From positions 5,177,876 to 5,241,875 of the forward strand of contig OX030956.1 in NCBI GenBank assembly GCA_943735955.1: DNA of 64,000 nucleotides, in the 5' to 3' direction. The first letter of the stretch is position 1. Each line of letters opens with the position of its first letter. A model generated the notes under the pieces. The model did not search any database. It saw only the letters and a list, made by a program, of their open reading frames with translations, and was not told where the DNA came from. Made by a program: the position numbers and the translations under genes. Source of the DNA: Piscicola geometra. Lineage: Eukaryota; Annelida; Clitellata; Hirudinida; Piscicolidae. Below, in pieces: positions 26,601-55,900 of the stretch.

Positions 26601-28188
26601 GCATTTATTCGGAAAGTATTTCAATTCCACGTGTTTAATATTCTTAATGGACGCTTTTTGAAAGTTGGTTTCTTTATTCCTAAGTGCAATTGCTTTGATT
26701 TTATATAAGTTTTTCTACCATTTATTAAAACATTCTTTTAAAAGTATTTTCAAAAAAATAAAACTCGTTTTTACAATATTTAATTTTTTTAGCTATCACA
26801 CTTTACTAGAACTGCATTGATCAGCCTGCATTGACCATAAGCCTGTGTTTGTGGCATCAAATCTCAGGCGGTCTGTAAGCCCTCCCTTGCCACTTGCCCT
26901 CATAATTGCCATGCAACACCACTTCACAGCCCCTCCGTCGATGCTTTTATAGTGCACTGAGCACAAAACTGCAATTTCCTGACCCTCGACCCGGAGTTGT
27001 TTGTCTACTCAGTTGCTTGTCCCCTCTTTTTCAGTATTTACAAAATCACTTTTTGACTTTTCCTTTAACTCCTATAATCTTTTTTTGTTTTAATGACGGA
27101 TTAATTCAGATTATCGTTTTTATACCTTTCAGTTAATTAATTTAGAATGTCATTTTTCGAAACGTCAGAACTAGAGTTTGAAAAGTTAAATGAAACACAA
27201 GAATACTAATAGTATAACTAATATAGTATGAAAACTATTGGTTTTTTTGAATTTAAAAATTATTGATTAAAATTTCAAATAGCAAGAACAGAAATAAAAC
27301 GGAGATCAATAAAAAATACAATATATATCTTCCGAACGACTGAGAACTTGCTCCCATTGAGAAATGTGCCTGCCAAATCTGGCTATTTTTAGCATTTTGC
27401 TCGAAACTAGAATCCTAGATTTAAGTTAGGGTAAGGGGCTAAAAGTTAGGGTTATATAAATGTGAATGTAAAATATGTCTAAAATCATTATTACTTTTGT
27501 ATAGACCGATTAACGATATTATATTGTAACGAAAGTTAAATAGTAAGTTAATCCACTCCAAAACTTAATCAAAAGTTAAATCGCTAAAGAAAAAGTCAAC
27601 TTCGTTAATAAAGTTTTAACGAATTATCGGTTTGGATTTATATATAGAAAAATTATTTATCCATTTAATTATCCTAAATATTAAACTAAACTATTAGATT
27701 AAACTAAGGTATTACAACTGATGTCTAACATTCAAATGATACAATGAGCAATTTTTAGACACAATTATTGTTTTCGATTAATATTTAAAATATTTGTCAC
27801 AATAATCGATTAAACTTTATTGTCTGGTACTTCAATACTTTTAATTATTTAAACCGAACTGCCTTAATTTTATGAACTCACACAAGGCAAAAAAATATTA
27901 TACACATCTAACTCCTTCACTACTCAAATCTTTCATAAGGATCCTTATAATTCTCTATTACACACAATCCACCCTCACATAGCATTATCACGTACTATCT
28001 TTACCCCTTTAAAATTTTTCAACAAATACTTTTAGATAACCTAATTAACAAATCTCACATTTTTAACTCCAAACCAACCTCTCACACGCAAAAAAATCTC
28101 ACATATTCAACTCTAATAAACACACAAACAAATCTCAAATATGCCACTCCAAACCAACTTCTCTCTCACACACAAACAATCACCACAG
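23640..28188. other. AT-rich non-coding DNA upstream of the lectin-receptor exons
   Basis: No supported exon. The receptor gene's signal-peptide exon must lie upstream of 28189, here or farther 5', but I could not identify it. A more GC-balanced island at 26840-27010 contains a TTTTATAG motif at about 26944 that could be a TATA-like element. A telomere-like GTTAGGG motif occurs near 27424-27455. Both are weak observations. Confidence 0.45.
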
Positions 28189-44452
<16,264 letters not shown>

Positions 44453-44591
44453 GTGACTGGAGCAGCTCATGAGATGATTAAAGCGAGAAAAATTAGAAAA
44501 ATCTCATTTTTAACAAGCGCTACAATTTCTTCTAGAATACAAAAAGAAAATGAAAATAGACACAATCTTTAAAAATTGTAAGCTAATAGTA

Positions 44592-44597
44592 AATAAA
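44592..44597 (+). terminator. Candidate polyadenylation signal AATAAA
   Basis: AATAAA lies 140 bp after the receptor stop codon, in an A-rich stretch with a second AATAAA-like motif a few bases on. It is the nearest canonical signal and would end the receptor transcript. No transcript data are available to confirm it. Confidence 0.45.
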
Positions 44598-44621
44598 AAA
44601 TAAATAGTCACTAGAACCAAC

Positions 44622-44680
44622 TTGACCACACTCAAATTGACCACAGCCAACTCGACCACACTTATCTCGACCACAGACAC
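44622..44680 (+). repeat. 15-bp minisatellite, four copies
   Basis: Four tandem copies of a TTGACCACACTCAAA-like unit (TTGACCACA or TCGACCACA core) start at 44622, 44637, 44652 and 44667. They lie in or just after the 3' UTR of the receptor gene. Confidence 0.8.
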
Positions 44681-45196
44681 ACAGCATCTACAAGAGTACT
44701 CGGAGAATGTATGATTCTTCTTTATTTCTCGTTTAAGGGCTCTTAGATGCACATTCAGAGAGAGTCTTGTTGCGTACAAAGACATTAGAAGACTGCAAAG
44801 ACCATCGTTCCAGTGTTAACACTACTCATTTAAGAAATGTCTTGGTGTGTGTGTGTGGATGTGTATGTGAATGTGTGTGTAGATGTGTGTGTGGATGTGT
44901 TTGTATACATACCTTTGTACACATGTATTAGTTTCTTCAAGTGTGGCTGTTTATACTTGTTTGTATCTATGAGGTAAGTTCGATGAGGATTTATATAGTG
45001 TTAAAAGAATGCAGGGCCACATGCGTCTGTGGTGGCGTGCTAGTCTTGCATGTCTGTCGTGAGATTTAATTCCAAAAGATTTCAAGTTGAAGTTTTCATG
45101 ACGTTTTTGTATATTACTAAAAATGTAGGCATGCTCTCGCTGTGTGACTGCTCTTTTCTACTTATACATGCATGGTTTGAGTTTTGCAAGTTATCG

Positions 45197-45413
45197 TTAA
45201 ATATCAAAATCTTCCGACATTTATAATGTTAAGACACTAACCCTTTTTAGAAAAATAAGAGTTTTTAAGGTTCTTATTTTAGACATAATTTTTTAACATT
45301 CTATTTAAAAACTTGATTCTTTGAGATGACCAATAAGAATTAGTTGCAAAATAAATATATTTTCGGACATAAAAAAATAATTATTTGAAATGTCGGAAGA
45401 TTTTGGTATTTAA
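45197..45413. mobile_element. MITE candidate with 26-bp terminal inverted repeats
   Basis: A 217-bp segment is bounded by 26-bp inverted repeats (45197-45222 and 45388-45413) that differ at one base. Both begin TTAAATA and end with CTTCCGACATTT as read inward. The interior is AT-rich and non-coding. If the terminal TTAA at each end is the target duplication, this would fit piggyBac-type insertion. A TA duplication (Tc1/mariner) is the alternative. It is a non-autonomous element at most. Confidence 0.7.
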
Positions 45414-47160
45414 TAGTAGTTTGTTCTGTTGTTTGAATTTAGATGTGATTGTCAATAACTTCACTGCGCTGTGCTATAATAACTTTTAAATCGAACTATT
45501 GTTCTTGTGGCATTTGAAAACATTATGGGATAACTATTTGCAGTATTTAATGATCCATTCCTAAGTTGTACTTTGGTTTTTCAACTCTTTTCAGAAAAAA
45601 TGTACAAGCCAAATTATTACGGCTTAACTTTCTCAAATATTAAAATCTTTGTTCATTCCATTCTTGTCGTATAATCTCTTGACATTTTTATTTATTAACG
45701 TGTAAATTTTATTTTTAGATTATTTCATATATATATGCATATATGCTTAAATCTTTTCAAGATCTCTGCAAATTAATATTATTATTTTAAATATTCGTCT
45801 CTTCAAAGTCGATTTTCATTCCGATAGATCCATGACGTATTCCCAAAAGAATAATTAAAGCTTTGAGAGTTTAGAAAATATTAGAATTCGTCGAACTTAA
45901 TTCCAAAAGTACAACAGTTAATCAAAAATGTTCATAAACTCGTTAAAAAAGCAAATAATTTTTCCCGAATGATTTAAAAAATAAATACATTCAAAAATCT
46001 TTTATTTTCTTTTTTTAACTTTCGATAAGAAAGTTAAAATATAAAAAATAATCAACTAAAATAATTTTTTCGTTTTCGAATGGCTTAGCCAAAAATTATT
46101 TGTTTTTCAAGTATTAAAATTGAATTTGTTGATTAAAGTTCATTAGAATTTAATATACATTCATATTGATTTAAAACACGATTTATGGAAAGGAAATATG
46201 TGTACTCTTATATCCGTGCTTGTTAGCATTCATGAAAGAACAAGAACATTTCTGTCATAAATATTGAAACCTTTAAAAGTTTCATAAAATTTTCTATAAC
46301 TATTTTAATTATTTTCTCTGGAGTTGAAATGTGAAAGCATTGTATATAGCTAAAAATCCTCTTGTCAGTCTAAGGCTTCAAGTCGCAAAGCACCACACAC
46401 ACACATATTATATACTAGTACTTTTAGATCGTCTTTTGTGTCGTGATATGGACTTGTTTTTGGTTCTTTTGACATGTAAATACTTCAAAGCATCGGGGTT
46501 CTTTCAACTGTCAACTGTAATCCGCTTCGTACTAGGCCGTAGTGAGGTCTCGAGACGTAAGTTGAAAAGATATCTCGAAGTGAACTGACTAATTACTTCG
46601 GTAATGAATTTTTAAGTCAGTTTTTGTTTCAAATCTGGGCATTCGTTATAAATTATGTAGGGTGATTAAAATTACTTAGCGTGGCATCTGTATTGATGAA
46701 CTTAATAAATCAAGTCGCTCGCACGCATCGAAACTTATTACTTTTGCTGATTTCATGGCGAAGCACATTATTTCCTGTATCTTTGTACTTCGGTAGTTTT
46801 TAATTTTATAAAATACTAGCGTCTAAAACTTTTGATGAATTCCTTAAGCTTTGATTAACACTCCTAATCGAAAGAGCTCAGAGCGCCGTATAAATCAAGA
46901 AACCTATTTTTATCGACATTATTTTTTCCATTTAAAAATGTATTCAGTGTAAGAAATAAATGAATAATTAGTGAATATTAATCAAAAGCTTAATTTAAAT
47001 AAAAGAATTCCCATAAGGGCTCATATATTCATATTTTCCTCCTTATAAGCCCAAGACCAGTTTCGTCAGCTTTTCTTTTCAACCATTCTATTCTACCCAG
47101 AACCTTCAAACCCTGACTGCATTCTCCACTACAACACTCAACACCATCGTTTCTTTTCCC

Positions 47161-47316
47161 AACACTACCATCATCTCTACTCACACCACCACAAGTCAGC
47201 ACACTACCATCATCTCTACTCACACCACCACAAGTCAGCACACTACCATCATCTCTACTCACACCACCACAAGTCAGCACACTACCATCATCTCTACTCA
47301 CACCACCACAAGTCAA
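47161..47316. repeat. 39-bp minisatellite, four copies
   Basis: Four nearly identical tandem 39-bp units start at 47161, 47200, 47239 and 47278, with a partial fifth. Since 39 is divisible by three, the minus strand stays open and repeats a 13-residue motif containing CGGVSRDDGSVLT. No other coding evidence is present. Confidence 0.9.
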
Positions 47317-48507
47317 CACACTACCACACCGTTCCACCACCACCACCCGCAAACTTTCCCACATGACTGGACTTTCTTCTCTCATTCGTTTCATCAGCGT
47401 ATTTCTTGTATTGTATTCGTTCTAATAAATTATCGTTGCAACTCGTTTTCACTTCGAAAAGAATAAGTTAAACTTTTAAATATTTTAATTTTACAAAATA
47501 GAAACTAGTATACCGTCATTCTGCTCACGGAGAAATGCACAATACATGATTTAAGACATTTTTTAAATTAATTTGTAGATAAAATTATTTTAATTGCTAA
47601 TAATATTTCCATCATCATCATGCATGAACCCTAGTGCGATCACTGGGGGTGGCATGTATATGCTTATCGAATTTATAACGATTACCAACACACTGCACCC
47701 AAAGCAATCTAGAAACGCAGTGGATCTGAACAGAATAATTTATTATCAATTTCCAGGCATGCCTACAATCGCTGATGATGCTCCAAAGACACTAAGTTTT
47801 AGTCCTTTCCTACTGAAGGATTAGCCTTAGTGCGAAAAATGAAGTTTAAGTAAATTATAATTTGAATAAAATATAAATTCTTGAAGGACCCCAATAAAAA
47901 TTGGAGAAGAGGGTCCGGATCCTAGGACCTCCCCAGGATCACCGCCCATGTCTACAACATCTCTTCACGAAACTCCCATAAAAACACTCCTGCTTGGGCA
48001 ACTTTCCTTCCACGTACCATCAAGCTCATAACCTCCAATGGAGCTCACCTCCATACCCAATCTTTCTCCAGACTGGCTACATCTCTTCTCCACACCTGCT
48101 TTCCCTACTCTTCCCACAAGATCCTTCCCATCTAATGTCATGACCACAAATTCTGCCATAACCTTTGCTTCATTTTCTCAGTGTGCTCAAAGCAGTTTTG
48201 CCATGCGCTACAGCATTCCTAACACTAGTCTCAACTTGATAAACTAGATTGATGAATTTATGATATAAAAATATTTCTATATAACCATTTGGTATAGGAC
48301 TTTTAATTTGTCCTAGTCATTTGTATAAAATTTCATTTTTTTATATACATTTGTTATGGCTTTGTTTTAGCAAGTCATCTAGAGATGGTACCCCTCAAAC
48401 TAAACCTCGTCCGATCAGACCTCGATTTAAATTAAATACTAAATCCTTTATTACATGAAAATTAAGATATGAATTTATCGAATAAATTGTAATAATATTT
48501 AAAGTAA

Positions 48508-48771
48508 ATTAAATTTACACAAACAAATATATTAAAACGTAGCTTTATAGACCCTTCAAAATATGACAGCGCATCATTTGAGGCCCTTAAGTTGAGGGTA
48601 ATTCCTTCACAACCCTACAAAGGATCCCTACACGGCTTCCTGCCACAGGGGTTCTACTGCACAAAAGACCATTGCGAGAGCATCAAAGCAGGAGTAGATA
48701 GGATAATTAGAATGCTGAAGAAAGTGTCTATACAAGGTCCATTGGGTTGTACGCCTGCATTTCGTATATAA
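48508..48771 (+). other. Stop-free block of 87 codons, unrecognised
   Basis: In an AT-rich setting this frame is open for 87 codons. Its amino-acid mix looks protein-like, including SFEALKLRVIPSQPYKGS, GFLPQGFYCTKDHCESI and VDRIIRMLKKV. It has no ATG near its start and ends with TAA. It could be a fossil of a transposon protein or a lone exon. I do not recognise the family. Confidence 0.3.
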
Positions 48772-49059
48772 TAAACTAATATATAACAGCGTATAACTTT
48801 CTCATTGAATACATATTATATATAACCTATGATAAAAAATATAATTATTAAATATAATGATAATCATATCTTTCTACGCGAAGTGGCGTTGCATCATTCC
48901 ATAACAACTTGGATGACTGTGATGAAATGAAGACGCAGTTCCGAGGTTGACGCGTGAATCAACAAGGAAACGCAAACAAACTATCAAACAAAAAATCAGT
49001 CGTATAATCGTCCTCCAGTTGAAGTCAATAAGACGCTGTTGTAGAAATATTCATTTTTT

Positions 49060-49065
49060 TATATT
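49060..49065 (-). terminator. Weak candidate poly(A) signal of the trithorax gene (AATATA)
   Basis: No AATAAA occurs on the minus strand within about 800 bp after the stop codon. The variant AATATA lies about 265 bp downstream, followed by an AT-rich stretch. This is a tentative 3' end. Confidence 0.25.
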
Positions 49066-49329
49066 CAAACGACGAATGGAAATTCACAGTTGAGGGTTAA
49101 TGGCGCTAATTACAGGGCGTTTGCACGCGCCCATATGTACAAGAGGCAAGGGACCATAGAGCTGCAAGCAGACCACAATTGGGACATGCCAACACACCAC
49201 CCATGCGGTGACCAGCAGAGAGGGAAACCATTGCACGACTGAGAAGCAGGAAACCTCAAATTTCAGACAGGAAAACCCGCCACAGGAAGTAGTAGATGCC
49301 AAAGACTCCAAGTAGATGAAGGTAACGCT

Positions 49330-49476
49330 CTAATTAAGGTACTTCCGGCACTTGCGAGAACCACAAAGACAAAGGATTTTGACGTCTTCGATGGGAAACT
49401 TGTAGTCGTACGTCAGCTCCTCTCCCCCCTTGATGTCTCTCTGAGCGAAGATCACTATGTGCTTGCGGTTGTCCAC
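49330..49476 (-). CDS. trx: trx exon W: SET C-terminal part, post-SET and stop
   Basis: It encodes [20 protein letters not shown], then [10 protein letters not shown] and the post-[16 protein letters not shown]. It ends with TAG at 49330-49332. The catalytic Tyr of TYDY and three post-SET Cys are present. CRKYLN is the invariant end of MLL-class proteins, which fixes the C-terminus. Confidence 0.97.
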   Translation of the reverse strand: MDNRKHIVIFAQRDIKGGEELTYDYKFPIEDVKILCLCGSRKCRKYLN

Positions 49477-52400
49477 CTGTGTGTGTGTGTTTGTGTATGT
49501 GTGTGTGTGCGTGCGTGTGTTTGTGTTGTATTCTCTGTGTTTGTTTAATAGATGACAAAGACGAACACACACCTGGATGACTCGGGAGTAACAGTTGGGG
49601 TCGCACGAGTGGTTGATGAAGCGCGATGCGTTTCCCATGAGGGTGCTGTCGATCACGTGATGCATGTCTTTGCGGAACATGTAGCAGCCGATGCCCCTGC
49701 CCTCGTAGTGCTTTTCCCGCTTGTCCGTCAGACACGCCCTGATCACCTGGTCGAGGAGGAGGAGGGGGGAGTGAGTAGGTGAGTGCGTGGAGGCGAAGAG
49801 AACCGGCCTAACGTACTTTAATTGTATAGTTTGTTCGCGGTTTATCTTCTTTCAGGGCATTAAAATGGCCACATAAAACTTGAATTAAAAACTCGTTTTA
49901 AATACATCTAAAGATATCTCATTTAAGGCATGCTTAAAGGTGCAGTGCACCATAAAACACCCATGTATAAGACGCACCCATGTATAAGGCGCACCCATGT
50001 ATAAGACGCACCCATGTATAAGGCGCACCCACCAACCTCTCCTGAGTACTCGATGATCATCTCTCCGGCTGCCACGTCCACCTTGCAGAAGAGACCTCTG
50101 CCGTGGATCGGAGACCTGTGTGCATGCGTGGGTGAAGGTGGAGATGTATTAATGATTTAATTTAGATGGTGCAATGATAAAATATTAAAGATTAATTAAG
50201 TTTAATTGATTAATTTCAAATTAATTATTTTCGCGCTTTACCTGTAGACTCCGACGACTTCCTTGGAGGAGTTCTTCAACTGCCTGAACCTCATCGCCAT
50301 CGGCAACTCAACGTTGTGTCTAAGGGGAAGGAGGAGATATATGATTGCTTGAAGAAGCATTTTTAAATATTCAATATAGACAGAAAAAATATGAATGAAT
50401 GCATCTTATATTATAGGTATTATAATAACACGTCAATTAAAAATAATCTTCTAATCCATTCTAAATCATTTCCTAACTCACTCACCACCAAATCAATCTA
50501 TCAACCCACCACCACCTCTCCATCATAATCCTTCCAAAAAATCCATCATCAACCCATCATCAACCCATCATCAATCGATCATCAACCCACCATCAACCCA
50601 CCATTAATCCATCATCAACCCACCATCAATCCATCATCAACCCACCATCAATCCATCATTACCCCACCATCAATCCATCACCAACCCACCATCAATCCAT
50701 CATCAACCCATCATCACCCCACCATCAGTCCATCATCATCCCACCATTAACCTACGCCCATCAACCCTCCTCCCTCTCCCATCCTGCGGTACAAACCTTG
50801 AGTTATCATCGGTCTTGTCCTGCTTGAAGTTCGGTTTGGAGCGGTATTTCGAGAGGAGGAATGAGAACATGTCGTGTTTGTGGTCCAGTCGGGTGAACGG
50901 CTCCCCCCTGGCGAAGCCATAGTGACTGCCTATCATCACCTCCTGTTGGTCGATGGTTGGAGGGTGTTGGGTGGAGAGTGTTGAGTGGTTGGTTGGTTTG
51001 GGCGTCATTTTGGGGCGTGTGTGCTTCAGGCATATTTTTGGAAAAACTTTTCCACCCACCAACCCACTATCCCATTCACTTACAAATCCACCATTCATTC
51101 AAAAACCCACCATCTCATCCACCCACACACAAATCCTTCAAGCCATCCACTCACACACCTGTCCTTCCCCTCATTCACTCACACATCCACCCACCAAATC
51201 TACCCCCCCTCCCAACCCCGTGCCCTCATCACCTCCTTGCCCCTCCAGCGGTCCTTGTGCTGCTTGAACTGGTAGTGTCTCAGACGGTTGCACTCTGGCA
51301 TCTGCTCCACAAGGTACACGAACGAGGCGCAGTCAAGCCCGCTCAGGTACGTGCCTGTCAGGCCTGTGGAGGTTGTTGAGGGAGATTAGTTGTTTGTTGA
51401 TGGTTGGTTGTTTGTTGATGGTTGCTTGTTTGTTGATGGTTGGTTATTTGTTGATGGTTGGTTGTTTGTTGATGGTTGGTTGTTTGTTGATGGTTGGTTG
51501 TTTGTTGATCGTTGGTTGTTTGTTGATGGTTGGTTGTTTGTTGATGGTTGGTTGTTTGTTGATGGTTGGTTGTTTGTTGATGGTTGGTTGTTTGTTGATG
51601 GTTGGTCGGTGGTTGGTGGTTGGTTTGTGGTGTGACTCGTTATTGTTAGTGTGGTTGGTTGGTTGGTTGACGGTGATTGGTTGGCAGTGAGTGGTATGGC
51701 GAAAAAATTAATTTAAATTCCAAATAATTTAACTTGATGAAATAAATAAAAAAGTCCTCACCAGCATAGGACACAGGTTTGTCCCCAGCAGACGACCTCA
51801 CATTCTTCACCTTCTCAATCACCGTTTTCCACGCCTCTGTTGGCACAAGGGAAGAGGGTTGTGAATTGAGTGTTGGATTGCGTTGTTTAAGGGTAGATTC
51901 AAATGTTCTCAAGTTTAATGCATAATGAAATATTAATTTAGAGTGCAAATAATTGATTAATCTTAATATCCTCCACATCAACATGCACATCATCCTCATC
52001 ATCACCGCCAGCACCACCATCATCATCACAACCACCCGCACCAGCAACCACAAAAATCATTGAAAAACGAACTATTGATAGAACTGGAGACGACTTTGAA
52101 GCCGTCATCTGACGTGATCTCAAACATGAGGCGAGTTTGCGGTCTGGTCGAGTCACCTTCCTTCACACCCCCACCCCCATCCCCAACCCCCTCACCACCC
52201 TTCACACCCACCCCCTCTTTGGAATCCTTACTCTCAACGTTACCATCTTCCCCCTTGCCGAGATTTTCCTTGTCGTCATCATCAACATCATCATCATCAT
52301 CACCACAGGCGTTGTTTGACGGCGTCCCGACTGAGAACTTGGCGGGTGGAGGTGGTGCTGATGATGATTTCGAGGGTGGCGACTTGGGCGGTGTGGTGCT

Positions 52401-55400
52401 TTGACTTTCATCAATGTCGTTATCTTGAGAGAGGTCAGACGGTGTCTTGAAGACGCGCTTCATTTGCGGTATGTCATCGATATTCACTTCATCCTCCTCC
52501 TCCTCCTCCTCCTCCTCGTCAGCCCCCTCATCGTCCGCAGTAGACACTGACGCTGGCGCTTCTTTGAGGTGGCTGGAAGTGGCAGCAGCAGCAGCAGCAA
52601 TGGAGGTAGCTGTTGCCGTGTCGACTTCATCATCATCATCCTCCTCGTTGTAGTCCTCATCGATGTCGACGCACTGCAACGAGTGGATTTGCGGCTGGGT
52701 GGGTGGGATGTAGTTGCGAGGGTTGAACGCCTTGGTAGGGCAATACGCCATGGTGGTTGCTTGAGTTGAGATGCAAGTGGTGCTGGTAGCGTTGGGAGGT
52801 GCTGGTGTGCTGGTGGAAGAATTAGTGGAGAGAAGAGCAGAGGCTTTGTTGATGGCGATTGCGACCGTTGAAGTAGCAGAGAAGGCCGCCTTGACATCGT
52901 GCAGTGCATCACAAGGCACAGGCGCTTTGAGTATGCTAGCTTTAAGCGACTCAAAATCTAAAAAACTATTCTTGACATTATGTTTAGTGACACTAATTAA
53001 AGTCGTTAATCCCTCTCCCCTAGTTAATTCACTTTTAGCTTTATTAACTACACCACTACTATCAGCACTGGGCATTGTTTGATGACCTCTAGCACCTTGC
53101 AAGCTGGCATCCCCTGACCCACCTGCACCACGCACACGCACAATGACACTTCTATTCAAGCCTTTCTCGGCACCGTCACCTCCTTCATTAGTCATCAACT
53201 TGACCTTTTTAGTTGACCTCTCTTCATCATCATTAAGATCATCATCATCATCATTACCATGCTTTCTTTTATTACTAAAAGCCTCTTTTTTATGAGGATC
53301 ATCATCAGTAGTACATGCAGCTGTGGTACTACTTGTAGACGCTGTGGTGCATGTGAGAAGAGATGTGGCCATGTTGGTAGTTGAAACAGATGGTGCCGCA
53401 GTGGTAACACCAGATGTGGCAATGATGACAACGTCATCATCATCATCACTTTCCTCACTCAGATCAAGGCCATCGTCATCATCATCAAACTCATCGACAT
53501 CTTCATCTTCATCATCCTCATCATCTTCATTTCCATCCACTTGTGGTATGTTTTTGACTGCATTGGGATTTCTTGTGAGGATAAGCTTAAACTTGGGCGG
53601 CTTGGTGCCGTTGTTGTTGTTGTTGGTCAGAGTAGTAGTATTGTTGTTGTTGTTGTTATTGCCGGCGGCTAGAATGTTGTTGAAAGTGATGACGTTGTTG
53701 TTGTTGCCTGAATTGTTGAGGAGATTGTTGAATGAGAGTTGAGGGCCGGCTTGTCGCATGATGAATTTGGGAGGTGTTGGCATTGGCATTGAGGTGCTGA
53801 TGATGTTGCTGTTCATGATGCGTATCTGCTGAGAAACCGCCTTTATAGGGAAGGCTTGTTGCAGATCTTGTTGTTGTTGTTGTTGTTGTTGCTGCTGTTG
53901 TTGCAGTTGTTGTTCTTTATGGATGGCAAGGATTGACTCGATATCGCTCGCCGACAAGACGATTCTGCTTGTGTTTTGTTGTGGCGGTTGTTGTTGTTGT
54001 TGTTGATGTTGAAGTTGTTGGACAGGCTTGAGTAGTTGCGGTTGCTTCTTGAAGTTGGAAGATGGGTAGACGTTGTTCACCCAATCATGGTCTTCCAAAG
54101 GATCGAAGTAGTTGTTGTTGATGTTGTTGTTAAATGAATTGTTGTTGTTGTTATTAAATGAGTTGACGCTGTTGTTATTGAATGAGTTGTTGTTGTTGTT
54201 GAATGTGTTATTGTTGTTGAACGAGCTATTGTCGCCGTGCATTCTCTTTCGCGCCTGGTTGCTCTTGGCGGCGGCACTGTTGAGCTTCTCGACGATCTGG
54301 AAGAGCGGCATGTCGTCCTCGATGTCTTCGCCGCCCTTCTCGACGTCGATGAAGTCGGCGCTGGAAGAGGCCTCGAAGGAGTTGCTCGAGGGCGTCTTCG
54401 TCAGGAACATCTGTCGCATGTTCTGACCAGCCTGCCACGACGATATCGCGCCCGTCATGTCGCCACCACCACCGCTGCTACCACCTAGCGACTTGTTCTT
54501 GCCTTTAAAGGCGTTCGCGTTGTTGCCCTTGTTGCTCTTCGCCTTCTTCTTCGAGACGCCAGCCTCCTCCGAGCCCTGGTGCCGCAGTTTCGAGATGAGC
54601 GATGCAGTTTTGGTTCGACGAGGGAGGAGACTGCTGGGTGGTGTCTTGTTGTTGTTGGCTGCCTGGGCGTTCTTTGGCGGCCTTCCCCGCGCCCTCTTCT
54701 CCACCTTAGGTGGCGCCTCAACAGTGGGAGGGGCTGACTCGTCGATCTGGTGTGTGTGTGTGTCGCGTGTGTTGCAGATGGTGCATTGTTGTGGCATGTG
54801 TTATAGATGGTGAAATGAGAACTTTGGTTATAGAAGCGGGAATAACTTGCGAATACGAATGTTTTGAGATTAACTTAAATTTACGGTTGTAAAGTGTCAT
54901 AAAAATGCCATTTCTTTAATGTGCACAGACACCACACCATCTTCGCCACCACAACCACCACCCCAACTCCAAACACTAGCACCACACCATCCGCACCCCA
55001 ACTACCACTCCACCACAACTGCCACCCCATCACACATACACACAAACCTCAACTACCACCCCATCACACACACACACACACCTCAAGGTTGGACGGACAA
55101 GCTGAGAACACCTCCGACAACTCAGTCGCATCCTCTTCCGAGGCTGAGAGAGTCGACGTCTCGGATAACATCTCATCCTCCACCTCCTTTCCCGACCTCT
55201 CGGCGCCGTCGGCGATGGCGTTGCGGTGGTGGTTGGAGCGTTGGTGGGCGTGATGATGATGCTGTTGATGGTGATGATGATGATGATGCTTCGATTGCAC
55301 CTCGAGCACCCTGACGTGGTAGTAGGTGAGTCTCTTGGCGTCCTTGGTGCTCCAGAAGAGGCGAGAGGAGCTGTGGTGGTTGTGCACGTGGTTGCGGTTG

Positions 55401-55829
55401 TGATGGCATGATGAAACTTCATAGAGAAGCACTAGTACATGTGAATACTAATTTTTCATGAATATTAATATAAATTAGGAAAATAATAATAAAAAAACAT
55501 TAAATAGTAGTAAGAATATAATATGTGAACGCTAATTTCTTATGAATATTAATAACAAAATAATAAAATAAATAAATAATTTACAAATTTACAAATTGGA
55601 GAAAAGAAGTTCATATAGCCTACCGGAAGTTGACTGGGAAGATGGTCGACTTGGTGTCTGAGAGGGCCGACAAAGAACCAATGTTCTCAATGATGAGGGA
55701 ACCTGTATGTGTAAGTGTATGTGCGTGTGTGTGTATGTGCGTGTGTGTGTATGTGCGTGTGTGTGTGTATGTGCGTGTGTGTGAGTGTGTGTGTGTATGT
55801 ATGTATATGTGTGTGTTTGTATGTGTATG

Positions 55830-55900
<71 letters not shown>

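Larger units (their letters stand above)
44681..49329. other. Intergenic region between convergent genes
   Basis: AT-rich DNA between the 3' ends of the receptor gene (plus) and the trithorax gene (minus). It holds a degenerate GT-rich tract (44843-44910), a MITE candidate (45197-45413), a 39-bp minisatellite (47161-47316) and two GC-balanced anonymous blocks (47880-48245 and 48508-48771). The last 250 bp or so (49080-49329) are probably the trithorax 3' UTR. No further gene was recognised. Confidence 0.6.

Noticed and set aside
47161..47316. Regular repeats considered as a CRISPR-like array
   Set aside because: The units are directly tandem with no unique spacers, and the locus is eukaryotic. 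It is a minisatellite.
48905..48945. C-box-like GTGATGA suggesting a C/D snoRNA
   Set aside because: No matching D box with terminal stem at a suitable distance was seen. The motif is common by chance.
49084..49311. 75-codon minus-strand frame just after the trx stop
   Set aside because: It lies in the probable 3' UTR, has no domain and does not extend the protein because CRKYLN followed by TAG is the expected family terminus.
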